Under the pieces are notes generated by a model. That model was not told where the DNA came from, made no database searches, and worked only from the letters and a program-made list of their open reading frames with translations. This document shows, one piece after another, positions 1 through 5,088 of a stretch of 6,307 nt of DNA. Made by a program: the position numbers and the translations under genes. Origin of the DNA: UBA1731 sp963653155 (lineage in GTDB: Bacteria; Verrucomicrobiota; Kiritimatiellia; RFP12; UBA1067); NCBI GenBank assembly GCA_963653155.1, contig CAVJWR010000138.1, positions 1-6,307 of the forward strand. Direction: 5' to 3'. Positions within the stretch are counted from its first letter, which is position 1. The number at the start of each line of letters is the position of its first letter.

Positions 1-285
1 AAAAAACGGGAAAAACAGTAATTGCGAACAACGATTACGCTCTCGCGGCCTAACTTATAGCCCGCATGTCGTCCGGCCGACGCCTGCTGAGCCGATGCGA
101 CATCATCCAGCAGGACTTGGCTTGAAGCGCTCCGCTCGCGCGTCAATTCCTCGTACAACCGAGTGGATGATTCGGGATAAGCCCGCCTATCGGCATACCC
201 GTTTCGAGATTAATGGTCGGCTACACGCGTAGAAGTTTGGTTGATTCCATTTCGGACGCGGGTTCAACTCCCGCCACCTCCACCA
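1..285 (+). ncRNA. ssrA: tmRNA (transfer-messenger RNA), 3' part, 5' end outside window
   Basis: This is the trans-translation RNA that rescues stalled ribosomes and tags their products for proteolysis. The mRNA-like part reads in frame from position 3 as KTGKTVIANNDYALAA and stops at TAA 51-53. The ALAA end is the classical degradation signal recognised by ClpXP-type proteases. The tRNA-like 3' end is complete: T stem GCGGG (258-262), T loop TTCAACT (263-269), T stem CCCGC (270-274), acceptor strand CACCTCC (275-281), discriminator A282 and encoded CCA 283-285. The T arm and end closely resemble those of well-known tmRNAs. The segment between about 54 and 255 should hold the pseudoknots, which I did not fold. 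The 5' acceptor strand, expected to be close to GGGGGTG, and the first tag codons lie before the window. No clear intrinsic terminator follows; there is only a T6 run just after the CCA. Confidence 0.96.
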
Positions 286-617
286 AATTTTTTAGGGACA
301 GGCATTTAGTCCGAAACTTTGGGCTAACAAATCCAAGTGCCCCCCCCAAAAAAAATAAAACGTTTTTTGCTTTCGGGGTTTTGAGGGGCTAAGGCCCGCG
401 AACTGGACGAGCAACTCCCGCCGAGGCGCGTGAAAGCGCACCTGCCCCCCGTTGTGGCCGCTCCTGCGCCGTCCTCGATGGGATTCCTCACAAGACCGGG
501 GGGCGATTTCGCTTCGCGGGGCGATCCGCGCCCTGGCGTTCGCGCTCCGTGGCGCATAGCTCAAGGGGAGGGGCAACCTAACCCGTGAGATGCACCGCAG
601 AAAGCGAAGCTTTCGGA
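286..617. other. Gene-free, GC-rich stretch downstream of tmRNA
   Basis: No convincing gene is present; the open frames here are arginine/proline/serine-rich translations without recognisable motifs. It contains a C8 run (340-347) directly followed by A8 (348-355). It also holds small GC-rich hairpins, including GAAAGC/GCTTTC around a GAA loop (600-614). A 16-nt word, GGGCAACCTAACCCGT (571-586), recurs at 2145-2160. The stretch could be decayed coding sequence or a repeat remnant; nothing decides between these. Confidence 0.5.
571..586 (+). repeat. 16-nt direct repeat, copy 1 (GGGCAACCTAACCCGT)
   Basis: Exact copy of the word at 2145-2160, about 1.57 kb away in the same orientation. It contains a GGG...CCC mini-hairpin. 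The surrounding sequence is not obviously similar, so it may be the conserved core of a larger, diverged intergenic repeat. Confidence 0.6.
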
Positions 618-841
618 GGGGGCCGCAAGGCGGGCGCAGAGAGACCTTCTCACAAATAGAGCCTTGCAAGATTATAGACTCTATACGAGATGGCTTAGCC
701 TTTGTGCCCTCTTTGTGCCAGCGGCGGAGTCACGCCTTGCGGCTAAAGAGTGTTGGGGCGAATGAAAGGCACTTCAAAGGGATTTGAGCGGATGCGTTGT
801 TTTCAAGCCTTAGCCGCAGAGAGGGCGCAAAGTGGGCACAG
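618..841. repeat. Left intergenic repeat block flanking mntA-hepT
   Basis: The block is an alternation of two related, oppositely oriented modules. R0 (about 618-645) ends in GGGCGCAGAGAGAC. L1 (706-729) begins GCCCTCTTTGTGCC. R1 (810-841) contains GGCGCAAAGTGGGC at 824-837. L and R share the core GGCRCAAAGWGGGC in opposite orientations, so L1 and R1 can form an imperfect 14-bp stem closing about 100 nt. The segment 706-841 is a direct repeat of 1589-1728 on the other side of the toxin-antitoxin genes. L1 and L2 match at 23 of 24 positions and R1 and R2 at 28 of 32; internal words GGGCGAAT and GATTTGAGCGGA are also shared. No open frame within it looks real. The block ends in a G run (841-851). 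Confidence 0.85.
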
Positions 842-874
842 GGGGGGGGGGTGATTGCCATGATGTCGATCCAC

Positions 875-903
875 TTTTGCCGTTCGGTATATTTTGCTAT
901 AAT
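875..903 (+). promoter_or_regulatory. Extended -10 promoter of mntA-hepT
   Basis: A perfect TATAAT (898-903) is preceded by TGC (895-897), giving an extended -10. A weak -35 can be placed at TTTTGC (875-880, 17-nt spacer) or TTGCCG (877-882, 15-nt spacer). The ATG of mntA at 911 lies only 7 nt past the -10 box, so transcription should start at or within a base or two of the start codon. The mRNA would then be leaderless. The context closely matches that before nrnA (5110-5129). Confidence 0.8.
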
Positions 904-910
904 GTGTGCC

Positions 911-1207
911 ATGTACGTGATTGACGAGATCCGAAGAAAACGGGACGCCATCTACGCGATTGCCCGTGCGCACAAGGCTGAGAAGCTTTGGGTCTTTGGG
1001 TCGTGTGCCCGTGGAGAGGAAACGCCGGAGAGCGATGTCGATTTTCTCGTGCGATATGTTCCGGGCGTGACCTACATGAATCAATCTGCCTTGAATTCCG
1101 ATCTTGCGCAGCTGCTGGGTCGCCCTGTCGACGTTGTTTCTGTGACGAGTTTGCGCCGTTCGCCTTGGTTTGCCAATGAAGTTGTGCGCGATCTGGAGGC
1201 GGTATGA
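911..1207 (+). CDS. mntA: MntA-like minimal nucleotidyltransferase antitoxin of type VII TA system
   Basis: Polymerase-beta-superfamily nucleotidyltransferase of 98 aa, about the usual size for the family. It has the signature G30-S31...D42-x-D44 (GSCARGE...SDVDF), the GSx10DxD motif that binds Mg-ATP, and a third acidic residue at D74 (RPVDVV). In characterised pairs MntA adds AMP units to a tyrosine of the HEPN toxin HepT and silences it. I chose ATG 911, although the frame is open upstream from 797. The family normally begins a few residues before the first helix (here MYVIDEIRRKRDAIYA). The upstream extension would also be encoded by the repeat block and G run, and the promoter -10 box ends at 903. 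There is no Shine-Dalgarno sequence, as expected for a leaderless mRNA. Its stop overlaps the hepT start by ATGA, so the two are translationally coupled. Confidence 0.9.
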   Translation: MYVIDEIRRKRDAIYAIARAHKAEKLWVFGSCARGEETPESDVDFLVRYVPGVTYMNQSALNSDLAQLLGRPVDVVSVTSLRRSPWFANEVVRDLEAV

Positions 1208-1629
1208 AGGGAGAGATCGGCAACTATCAGCGCTTGCAGCACATGTGGGATGCCATAGCGAAGATTCTCAAGTTTACGGATGGGATATCCTACGAACAAT
1301 TTGTGGCAGATGATCGGAATTGCGCAGCGGTCACGCACTATTTTACAGTCCTTGACGAAGCCGCGAATCGGGTAACCGCAGAATTCCGCTCAAGCCATTC
1401 CGAGGTGCCGTGGGCATATGTGGTCGGTTTCCGAAACGTTGTCGTACACGAGTATTTCGATGTTGATTATTCCGTGATGTGGGATACAATTCAACATGAC
1501 CTGAAACCGCTTCTTGATCTTCTCAAGCCGATTGTGGATGCCTTGCCTGCGCCACCGCCGTTGCCGCAGGAACTTGAAGGACGTGTGCGCCCTCCTTGTG
1601 CCAGCGGCGGAGCCGCGCTTTGCGGATAA
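1204..1629 (+). CDS. hepT: HepT-like HEPN ribonuclease toxin (DUF86) of type VII TA system
   Basis: Helical HEPN-family protein of 141 aa, overlapping mntA by 4 nt (ATGA). The catalytic motif R77-x4-H82-x-Y84 (RNVVVHEY) is intact. In known HepT toxins R and H cut RNA and the nearby tyrosine is the site where MntA attaches AMP. HepT proteins usually end around 110-120 residues, after the last helix; here that helix (DLKPLLDLLKPIVDAL) ends near residue 114. The remaining tail is proline-rich and then reads RVRPPCASGGAALCG (127-141). That last part is encoded by the start of the flanking repeat (L2, from 1589), so an original stop appears to have been replaced by repeat-derived codons. The core should be functional because the tail lies outside the HEPN fold. 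A toxin with neutralising partner fits plasmid or genomic-island maintenance or phage defence; which of these applies here is not shown. Confidence 0.9.
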   Translation: MKGEIGNYQRLQHMWDAIAKILKFTDGISYEQFVADDRNCAAVTHYFTVLDEAANRVTAEFRSSHSEVPWAYVVGFRNVVVHEYFDVDYSVMWDTIQHDLKPLLDLLKPIVDALPAPPPLPQELEGRVRPPCASGGAALCG

Positions 1630-1827
1630 AGACAAAGTGATAGGGCGAATAAAGGGTGTGTTGGATGGATTTGAGCGGAGCTTCGTTTCCAAAAGTTTAG
1701 CCACAGAGGGGGCACAAAGTGGGCGCAGAGAGACATTTTAGAGACATTTTAAGGATGGAGTCTTCAAGATTCTCTGGGCTCTTACAGAATTGATTAGTCT
1801 TTCCGCCCACTCTGTGCCAGCGGCGAG
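1589..1827. repeat. Right intergenic repeat block flanking mntA-hepT
   Basis: Contains L2 (1589-1612), R2 (1697-1734) and L3 (1805-1827). The L2-R2 unit 1589-1728 repeats 706-841 in the same orientation. The R2-L3 unit (1721-1827) resembles R0-L1 (632-729): both begin GGGCGCAGAGAGAC and end in the TGTGCCAGCGGCG word after a spacer of 60-70 nt. That spacer shares a CAAGATT...CT stretch. L2 (1589-1602) and R2 (1711-1724) form an inverted pair around GGCACAAAGTGGGC. The first about 40 nt overlap the 3' end of hepT. A short internal tandem, GAGACATTTTA, occurs twice (about 1730-1751). Confidence 0.85.
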
Positions 1828-1890
1828 AAAACGAAATATTGGCAAATGGAAAGGCCGTCGAGCAGACGATCGGCACAAGCCGTCTCGCGG

Positions 1891-1916
1891 CCTTGCCGAT
1901 TGTTGCCTTGCCGATT
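1891..1916 (+). repeat. Tandem 11-bp repeat (CCTTGCCGATT x2) upstream of a promoter
   Basis: CCTTGCCGATT occurs at 1891-1901 and again at 1906-1916, a 15-bp period, so the copies lie about 1.4 helical turns apart. The second copy touches the proposed -35 box (1916-1921). This placement is typical of a tandem binding site for a regulator, but no regulator is identified. Confidence 0.55.
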
Positions 1917-1945
1917 TGATGGCGATCTGAAGGACGTGGTATAAT
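1916..1945 (+). promoter_or_regulatory. Strong-looking promoter with no obvious gene behind it
   Basis: -35 TTGATG (1916-1921), 18-nt spacer, -10 TATAAT (1940-1945) with extended TGG (1937-1939). The expected start is near 1952. No good gene follows for about 500 nt. The transcript may be a small RNA, a long leader of the FRG gene at 2464, or the relic of a lost gene. A 13-codon frame (1984-2025) behind GGGAGG is the only nearby small reading frame. Confidence 0.6.
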
Positions 1946-2095
1946 TTGCGACAATTTTCGTTGGGTGGGAGGTGTCTCGCCTGATGCAAAGGCAAAATCT
2001 TTACCTGTACCTTAGACTCAACTGAAAGGAAAGACCTGACAGTAGAATAGAAAATTTAGACCGGTCGTAGTACGAAAAACGGCTGGCTCCCCATG

Positions 2096-2120
2096 GTAGG
2101 GCGGTTTCGATGAAACCGCC
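2096..2120 (+). repeat. REP-like GTAG hairpin, copy 1
   Basis: GTAG (2096-2099) is followed by a perfect 9-bp stem GGCGGTTTC/GAAACCGCC around a GAT loop (2109-2111). The second copy (4883-4907, opposite strand) keeps GTAG, the loop and the outer GGCG/CGCC but has ACCTC/GAGGT inside the stem. The paired changes compensate, so the structure rather than the sequence is conserved. A GTAG foot beside a GC-rich palindrome is the hallmark of REP elements moved by RAYT (Y1) transposases; no transposase is present here. Confidence 0.75.
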
Positions 2121-2144
2121 GCCGGAGCGGGAGATGTGCGGGGT

Positions 2145-2160
2145 GGGCAACCTAACCCGT
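2145..2160 (+). repeat. 16-nt direct repeat, copy 2 (GGGCAACCTAACCCGT)
   Basis: Identical to 571-586. It lies 24 nt after the GTAG hairpin, so it may belong to a composite intergenic element. Confidence 0.6.
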
Positions 2161-2241
2161 ACAGCGTACGCGAATCAGCGTATGACGCTTATTCTGAAAC
2201 TTCGCCAAAGATTCAATAGCAAAAGCGGAATACGGTGATCG

Positions 2242-2268
2242 CGCTACGTGTGTAACTCACACGTGGCG
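2242..2268 (+). other. 11-bp hairpin
   Basis: CGCTACGTGTG (2242-2252) pairs with CACACGTGGCG (2258-2268), including one T-G wobble, around the loop TAACT. The following sequence (TGTTTCATCATTCATGTTTTTG) is only moderately T-rich, so it is a weak candidate for a terminator of a transcript from the 1916-1945 promoter. A protein operator is an alternative. Confidence 0.45.
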
Positions 2269-2336
2269 TGTTTCATCATTCATGTTTTTGCAAGGGCGTT
2301 TGGCGATGCCTCAGAATAGACGTGGATGACATGGGA

Positions 2337-2398
2337 CACGCCACTTCATTTTCCCAGATGCGTGGCGGGCCTCATTCCGATGTGAAGGCACGCCACTT
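2337..2398 (+). repeat. Paired CACGCCACTT direct repeats upstream of the FRG gene
   Basis: CACGCCACTT occurs at 2337-2346 and 2389-2398, each followed by a pyrimidine-rich TTTTC tract. An inverted GTGGCG (2362-2367) lies between. The spacing of 52 nt is about five helical turns, and the second copy lies 66 nt before ATG 2464. It could be an operator for the FRG cassette or a degenerate repeat. Confidence 0.4.
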
Positions 2399-2463
2399 TC
2401 TTTTCTGCGCTGAGTGGTGAGGCCGAGTTTAAGGTGGCGCGGAAGAATGGAGAAAAGAACGGT

Positions 2464-3402
2464 ATGGAAGTTTGCAGAGATGTCGCCGAGGTGGTTGCCG
2501 CCGTCGAAAGAATCATCGACCGCGAGAAGAATGAACACCCTGAAGAGGGTGCGTCGTTTTTCTTTCGTGGTGAGGCGCGAAACTACGCGAACTCTGGTTG
2601 CCGTGAACTGAATCCGGCGTTCCCCTGTCTCCTTGATCGGGAACGGAAGTGGATCGAAAACGAGCGCCGTCTCTACGAAGAGGCGCTTCGCCTGAACGTC
2701 GCCTCCTTTCATGAAGATCGGACGATGGTTGAACGGGTGGCCCGGATGCAGCACTATCAACTTCCGACGCGGTTCGCCGACCTCTCTGACAATGCGCTTC
2801 TGTCGGCGCACTTCGCTGCGGGAGGTGGTTCGCCCGCCTGTTCACGAAAAAATGACAGGGATGATGGTTTCATCCGCGTCATCAAGGTTTCGTCGGACAA
2901 GATGAAGTCCTTTACGAGCGACATCATCGTCGCAATCGCCCATCTGCCGTTGGTCGATGCGGGCAACATTCATCCGTCCTATTTGGATCGGGACGGATTG
3001 GGGTATCTGACCTTTGAAATCAAGAACGAGCGGCACGGGTTCTACGACTTCAATTCCGATGTGGGGCTTTATCGTGAGCTTTGCCGTGACCTGAAACAGG
3101 TCTGGGCGTTCCGGCCTGTCCTGAACAACGACCGCATCCGAAACCAGGGCGGGGCGTTCCTTGCGTTTGGCTGCGGGGATTGCAAGGCATCTCTCAACCC
3201 CTCGTTTAGTCCGGCGGACTACGGCGATTCGTCCAAACCCTCGTATGGCATCATGCAGGTCGACTACATCTGCATTCCGGCGGGTTGCAAGGGCGAAATC
3301 CTACGCCAGTTATGCCACTTCGGCATGGCACCCGAACGGGTCTACCCCGAATTGTCGAACGTGTGTACGGAACTACAGGAAAAATACAGAAAAGGAGAAT
3401 GA
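2464..3402 (+). CDS. FRG-domain protein
   Basis: This 312-aa protein carries the FRG domain, named after an F-R-G motif near its N-terminus. Here the motif is FFFRGEA, with F-R-G at residues 34-36. The second signature follows at 96-109 (QHYQLPTRFADLSD, usually QHYGLPTRLLDWT) and runs into ALLSAHFA (111-118). The third, NQGGAF (227-232), is the usual R..AQ.G.F block, and the C-terminal helices are typical. FRG proteins are soluble and of unsettled biochemistry; they often sit in accessory and defence-rich regions, so a toxin or effector role is an inference. ATG 2464 was chosen as start; an in-frame GTG at 2434 adds ten polar residues. Both have similarly weak upstream purine tracts. The next gene starts 2 nt after the stop, and its Shine-Dalgarno AAAGGAG lies inside the end of this gene. 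Confidence 0.85.
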   Translation: MEVCRDVAEVVAAVERIIDREKNEHPEEGASFFFRGEARNYANSGCRELNPAFPCLLDRERKWIENERRLYEEALRLNVASFHEDRTMVERVARMQHYQLPTRFADLSDNALLSAHFAAGGGSPACSRKNDRDDGFIRVIKVSSDKMKSFTSDIIVAIAHLPLVDAGNIHPSYLDRDGLGYLTFEIKNERHGFYDFNSDVGLYRELCRDLKQVWAFRPVLNNDRIRNQGGAFLAFGCGDCKASLNPSFSPADYGDSSKPSYGIMQVDYICIPAGCKGEILRQLCHFGMAPERVYPELSNVCTELQEKYRKGE

Positions 3403-3404
3403 AC

Positions 3405-3722
3405 ATGGCCTATCATGTCGACGGCGAGATTGCTGCAATCAGCATTGGCGGAGAAAAGGATCCAATCGGTGTCAGGTTGATTCCGTCACCGGATTCCATT
3501 CACCGGGATGGGGATGACGAGAAGGTCCTTCTGATGGGTGAGGTGGAATCTCTGCTTAAGCCGCGTGGGGAATTTGAAAAGAAGGTCTTCCAGATTGGAA
3601 ACCACATTCCTCCGGAAATACTGCTACTCTGTCGAAACAACCGCAATCGCGTGTGCGTTGCGTTTGAACAGTGGGTTGATTTGAACACCCCCATTCCGGT
3701 CACAGAGTTGACCATCCGTTGA
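3405..3722 (+). CDS. Unknown 105-aa protein, second gene of the FRG cassette
   Basis: Not recognised. The start at ATG 3405 is supported by AAAGGAG (3391-3397) at a good distance; another ATG at 3399 overlaps the FRG stop as ATGA but is too close to the ribosome site. The protein looks small and soluble. It has alternating hydrophobic stretches (IAAISIGG, VLLMGEVESLL, ILLLC, VCVAFEQWV) that suggest a mostly beta fold, an acidic turn (DGDDEK, 35-40), and no signal peptide or membrane span. No catalytic motif is evident. The 2-nt spacing after the FRG gene implies co-transcription and coupled translation, so it may be a partner, regulator or immunity protein of the FRG protein. That is inference from position only. 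Confidence 0.75.
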   Translation: MAYHVDGEIAAISIGGEKDPIGVRLIPSPDSIHRDGDDEKVLLMGEVESLLKPRGEFEKKVFQIGNHIPPEILLLCRNNRNRVCVAFEQWVDLNTPIPVTELTIR

Positions 3723-3754
3723 GACTTTTCTTGCTTAACGAAAGAAGAATGAAA

Positions 3755-4202
3755 ATGCTTGTCGATTTAGAAGGAAAACAAGTTCCAATCAATCGTTTTA
3801 TCGTGTCTTCTCTGTACTTCATTCCGCAAGACAAATACGAGGCCATGAGAGACTTCCTATTGGGTCGTGTCATGGATTGGATCAAATCAAAATCGGATCC
3901 CTTTGGAGTGAAGGAACTGGTCGGAAAGAACGTTTTTGGAGATGAGTATTGGGGGGGAAACACCTTTACAGTGGCTTCATGACTATTACGAAGAAAAGAC
4001 AAAGACTAACACATCTTCTCAAGATGAAGAATCGAACGAGGCTTTCAATGATGCTCGGATGATGGCTGGTAACATTTTATATTCGGTTCTGGCTGATGAG
4101 TCTCTACAAGAAGAGTTTGTCAAAGAAAAAGACACTACTAGTTTACCAAACCGAAATGTGTACAGATCGTTCAAAAGAGTATCGGACGCAGACGCTGAAT
4201 GA
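3755..4202 (+). pseudogene. Unknown ~148-aa protein, third gene of the FRG cassette, split by an indel in a G7 run
   Basis: As written, the frame from ATG 3755 stops at 3982 after 75 aa. Removing one G from the G7 run (3951-3957) joins it to the +1 frame: ...FGDEYW then GETPLQWLHDYYEEK..., ending at 4202. The joined protein has 148 aa and reads smoothly across the junction. The downstream frame has no ribosome site of its own (possible ATG 3942). It is a hydrophilic, probably helical protein with charged segments (QDEESNEAFNDARMMAGNIL) and no motif I know. ATG 3755 was chosen because AAAGAAG (3741-3747) is 7 nt before it; ATG 3749 or a TTG at 3719 overlapping the preceding stop are alternatives. 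Base composition is clearly AT-richer than in the flanking genes, a sign of separate origin. The break may be a sequencing or assembly error, real decay, or phase variation. Confidence 0.65.
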
Positions 4203-4229
4203 AATAAGATTGCTGGAAAGGAGAAAACC

Positions 4230-4682
4230 ATGGTCAAACAGTTAGGTGTCATGATGATGGCTGTCTGCGCGGCAGTGGCCGCGTATGCGGACATCGCGTT
4301 TGAAGTGAAGGACGTGGAGGCGCACCAGCGCTATCCGTGGAACGAGAAGGTCGATATCGACTTCACGATCGACAGCGCGGTGGAGGGATCGAACTTCACG
4401 GTGAGCGTTTCGGCCGAGGATACGGTCGGGAAGACGAACGTGGTTTTGAGTGCCGTGCGGTACGATGACGAGATTCCGTTGTCCCGTCTCTAGAAAATCG
4501 CCGCCGGGCGACATCGCCTGATATGGGACGCCGATTCGGATGTACCGTATATGTTGATTCCCTCTATTGTGTTTTCCGTTCCCGCATGGGGAAACGGAAT
4601 TCCCAGCCCCGAAATTCTACAAGACGGCGGAACAAATTGCTGGATGGTTATGGAAGGATGTGCTTGTAGGCACATCAAGTAG
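4230..4682 (+). pseudogene. Secreted protein with N-terminal signal peptide, interrupted by an in-frame amber codon
   Basis: A strong ribosome site AAAGGAG (4217-4223) lies 6 nt before ATG 4230. The protein opens with a signal peptide, MVKQLGVMMMAVCAAVAAYA, likely cut after AYA. A beta-rich segment with QRYPWNEKVDIDF follows. I recall this type of start from surface or exported proteins of Kiritimatiellae-like bacteria, often ahead of other domains, but could not check it. The frame meets TAG at 4491-4493 after 87 aa. Translation continues sensibly in the same frame past it (KIAAGRHRLIWDADSDVP), which looks like the rest of the same domain, to a second TAG at 4680-4682. The simplest reading is a nonsense mutation in a decaying gene; amber readthrough or a sequencing error are alternatives. 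It lies 27 nt after the FRG cassette, but GC content and type differ, so it is probably not a functional member. Confidence 0.65.
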
Positions 4683-4699
4683 GAACAAGTATTTTCAGA

Positions 4700-4856
4700 G
4701 TCACGAAGATGAAACTGCGGTCACGCTCACGCTCGTCACCGACGTGGGCGAACTCAGCCTCGGGATCCCGAAGAGGATGCGCGCGGCGGCGGTCTCGGCG
4801 CAGGGCCTCGCCAGGTTCACGCTCACGGACGCGGACGGCTACAGGTGGGTCTGCGA
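4700..4856 (+). pseudogene. Coding-like fragment truncated by the assembly gap
   Basis: The frame starting at position 1 mod 3 reads TLTLVTDVGELSLGIPKR and later FTLTDADGYRWVC up to the gap. GC at third codon positions is high, as in normal genes of this genome. The preceding part of the same frame (back to a TTG at 4567) looks non-coding, so no start can be assigned. It may be the C-terminal half of the broken secreted protein shifted by one frame, or a piece of another gene. Function unknown. Confidence 0.4.
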
Positions 4857-4866
4857 NNNNNNNNNN
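4857..4866. other. Assembly gap (10 N)
   Basis: Ten undetermined bases. The true length is unknown, so frames and distances across it cannot be trusted. The sequences on the two sides might not even be adjacent in the genome, and the following GTAG hairpin could have caused the break. Confidence 0.99.
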
Positions 4867-4882
4867 CAATGTGCGGCGTGGC

Positions 4883-4907
4883 GGCGACCTCATCGAGGTC
4901 GCCCTAC
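4883..4907 (-). repeat. REP-like GTAG hairpin, copy 2 (minus strand)
   Basis: Read on the minus strand: GTAG (4907-4904) followed by the 9-bp stem GGCGACCTC/GAGGTCGCC with a GAT loop. It is the structural twin of 2096-2120 with compensating changes in the inner stem, and both are flanked by TG before GTAG and GCC after the stem. It begins 17 nt after the assembly gap. Confidence 0.75.
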
Positions 4908-4991
4908 CAATGCGTGTGGGATAATCCTTCCAGAATGGGGTTGTCCTGTTCAAGGTTTATAGATGCGGCAACGAAATATGATGATCATTGG

Positions 4992-5044
4992 CCGCAAAGA
5001 TCGCAAAGAATGCAGGGGATTTGTGGACTTTGCGTCCTTTGCGG
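4992..5044. repeat. CGCAAAG inverted repeat
   Basis: Left arm CCGCAAAGATCGCAAAG (4992-5008) and right arm CTTTGCGTCCTTTGCGG (5028-5044) pair at 15 of 17 positions around a 19-nt loop. Each arm is itself two CGCAAAG units 9 bp apart. The words resemble the CGCAAAG/CACAGAG modules of the blocks around mntA-hepT, so it may be a short member of the same family. It lies 45 nt before the nrnA -35 and could also act as a terminator-like or regulatory hairpin. Confidence 0.75.
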
Positions 5045-5088
5045 CTCGCAATGTTTGATTGCCGAAGCAATAGTGTGTCACAAACCGC

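Larger units (their letters stand above)
1830..2460. other. Gene-poor region between the TA locus and the FRG cassette
   Basis: No open frame here looks like a real gene; the long minus-strand frame entering it from 2811 is the shadow of the FRG gene. It holds the promoter at 1916-1945, a GTAG hairpin at 2096-2120, the 16-nt repeat at 2145-2160, an 11-bp hairpin at 2242-2268 and a pair of CACGCCACTT repeats at 2337 and 2389. The density of structured elements suggests a transcribed leader, an ncRNA or stacked small mobile repeats. Confidence 0.5.

Noticed and set aside
340..400. Intrinsic terminator of tmRNA at the C8A8 / T-rich stretch
   Set aside because: No GC-rich stem followed by a T run could be drawn on either strand with confidence.
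551..600. tRNA-like D-arm (TAGCTCAAGGGGAG)
   Set aside because: No T arm (GTTCRA) or proper anticodon stem follows, and acceptor halves do not pair.
292..669. Arg/Pro-rich minus-strand open frames after the tmRNA
   Set aside because: Composition is that of translated GC-rich non-coding DNA; no conserved motif and no ribosome site.
797..910. 38-residue N-terminal extension of MntA
   Set aside because: It would be encoded by the repeat block, the G run and the promoter; the family starts near ATG 911.
618..1827. CRISPR array
   Set aside because: Repeats are imperfect, partly inverted, irregularly spaced and surround coding genes; no uniform spacers or cas genes.
1984..2025. 13-codon reading frame after the orphan promoter
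   Set aside because: Too short to judge, and no feature beyond a distant GGGAGG supports translation.
2311..2811. 166-aa minus-strand open frame
   Set aside because: It lies antisense over the FRG gene, whose conserved motifs prove the plus-strand reading; no motif or ribosome site is seen on the minus strand.
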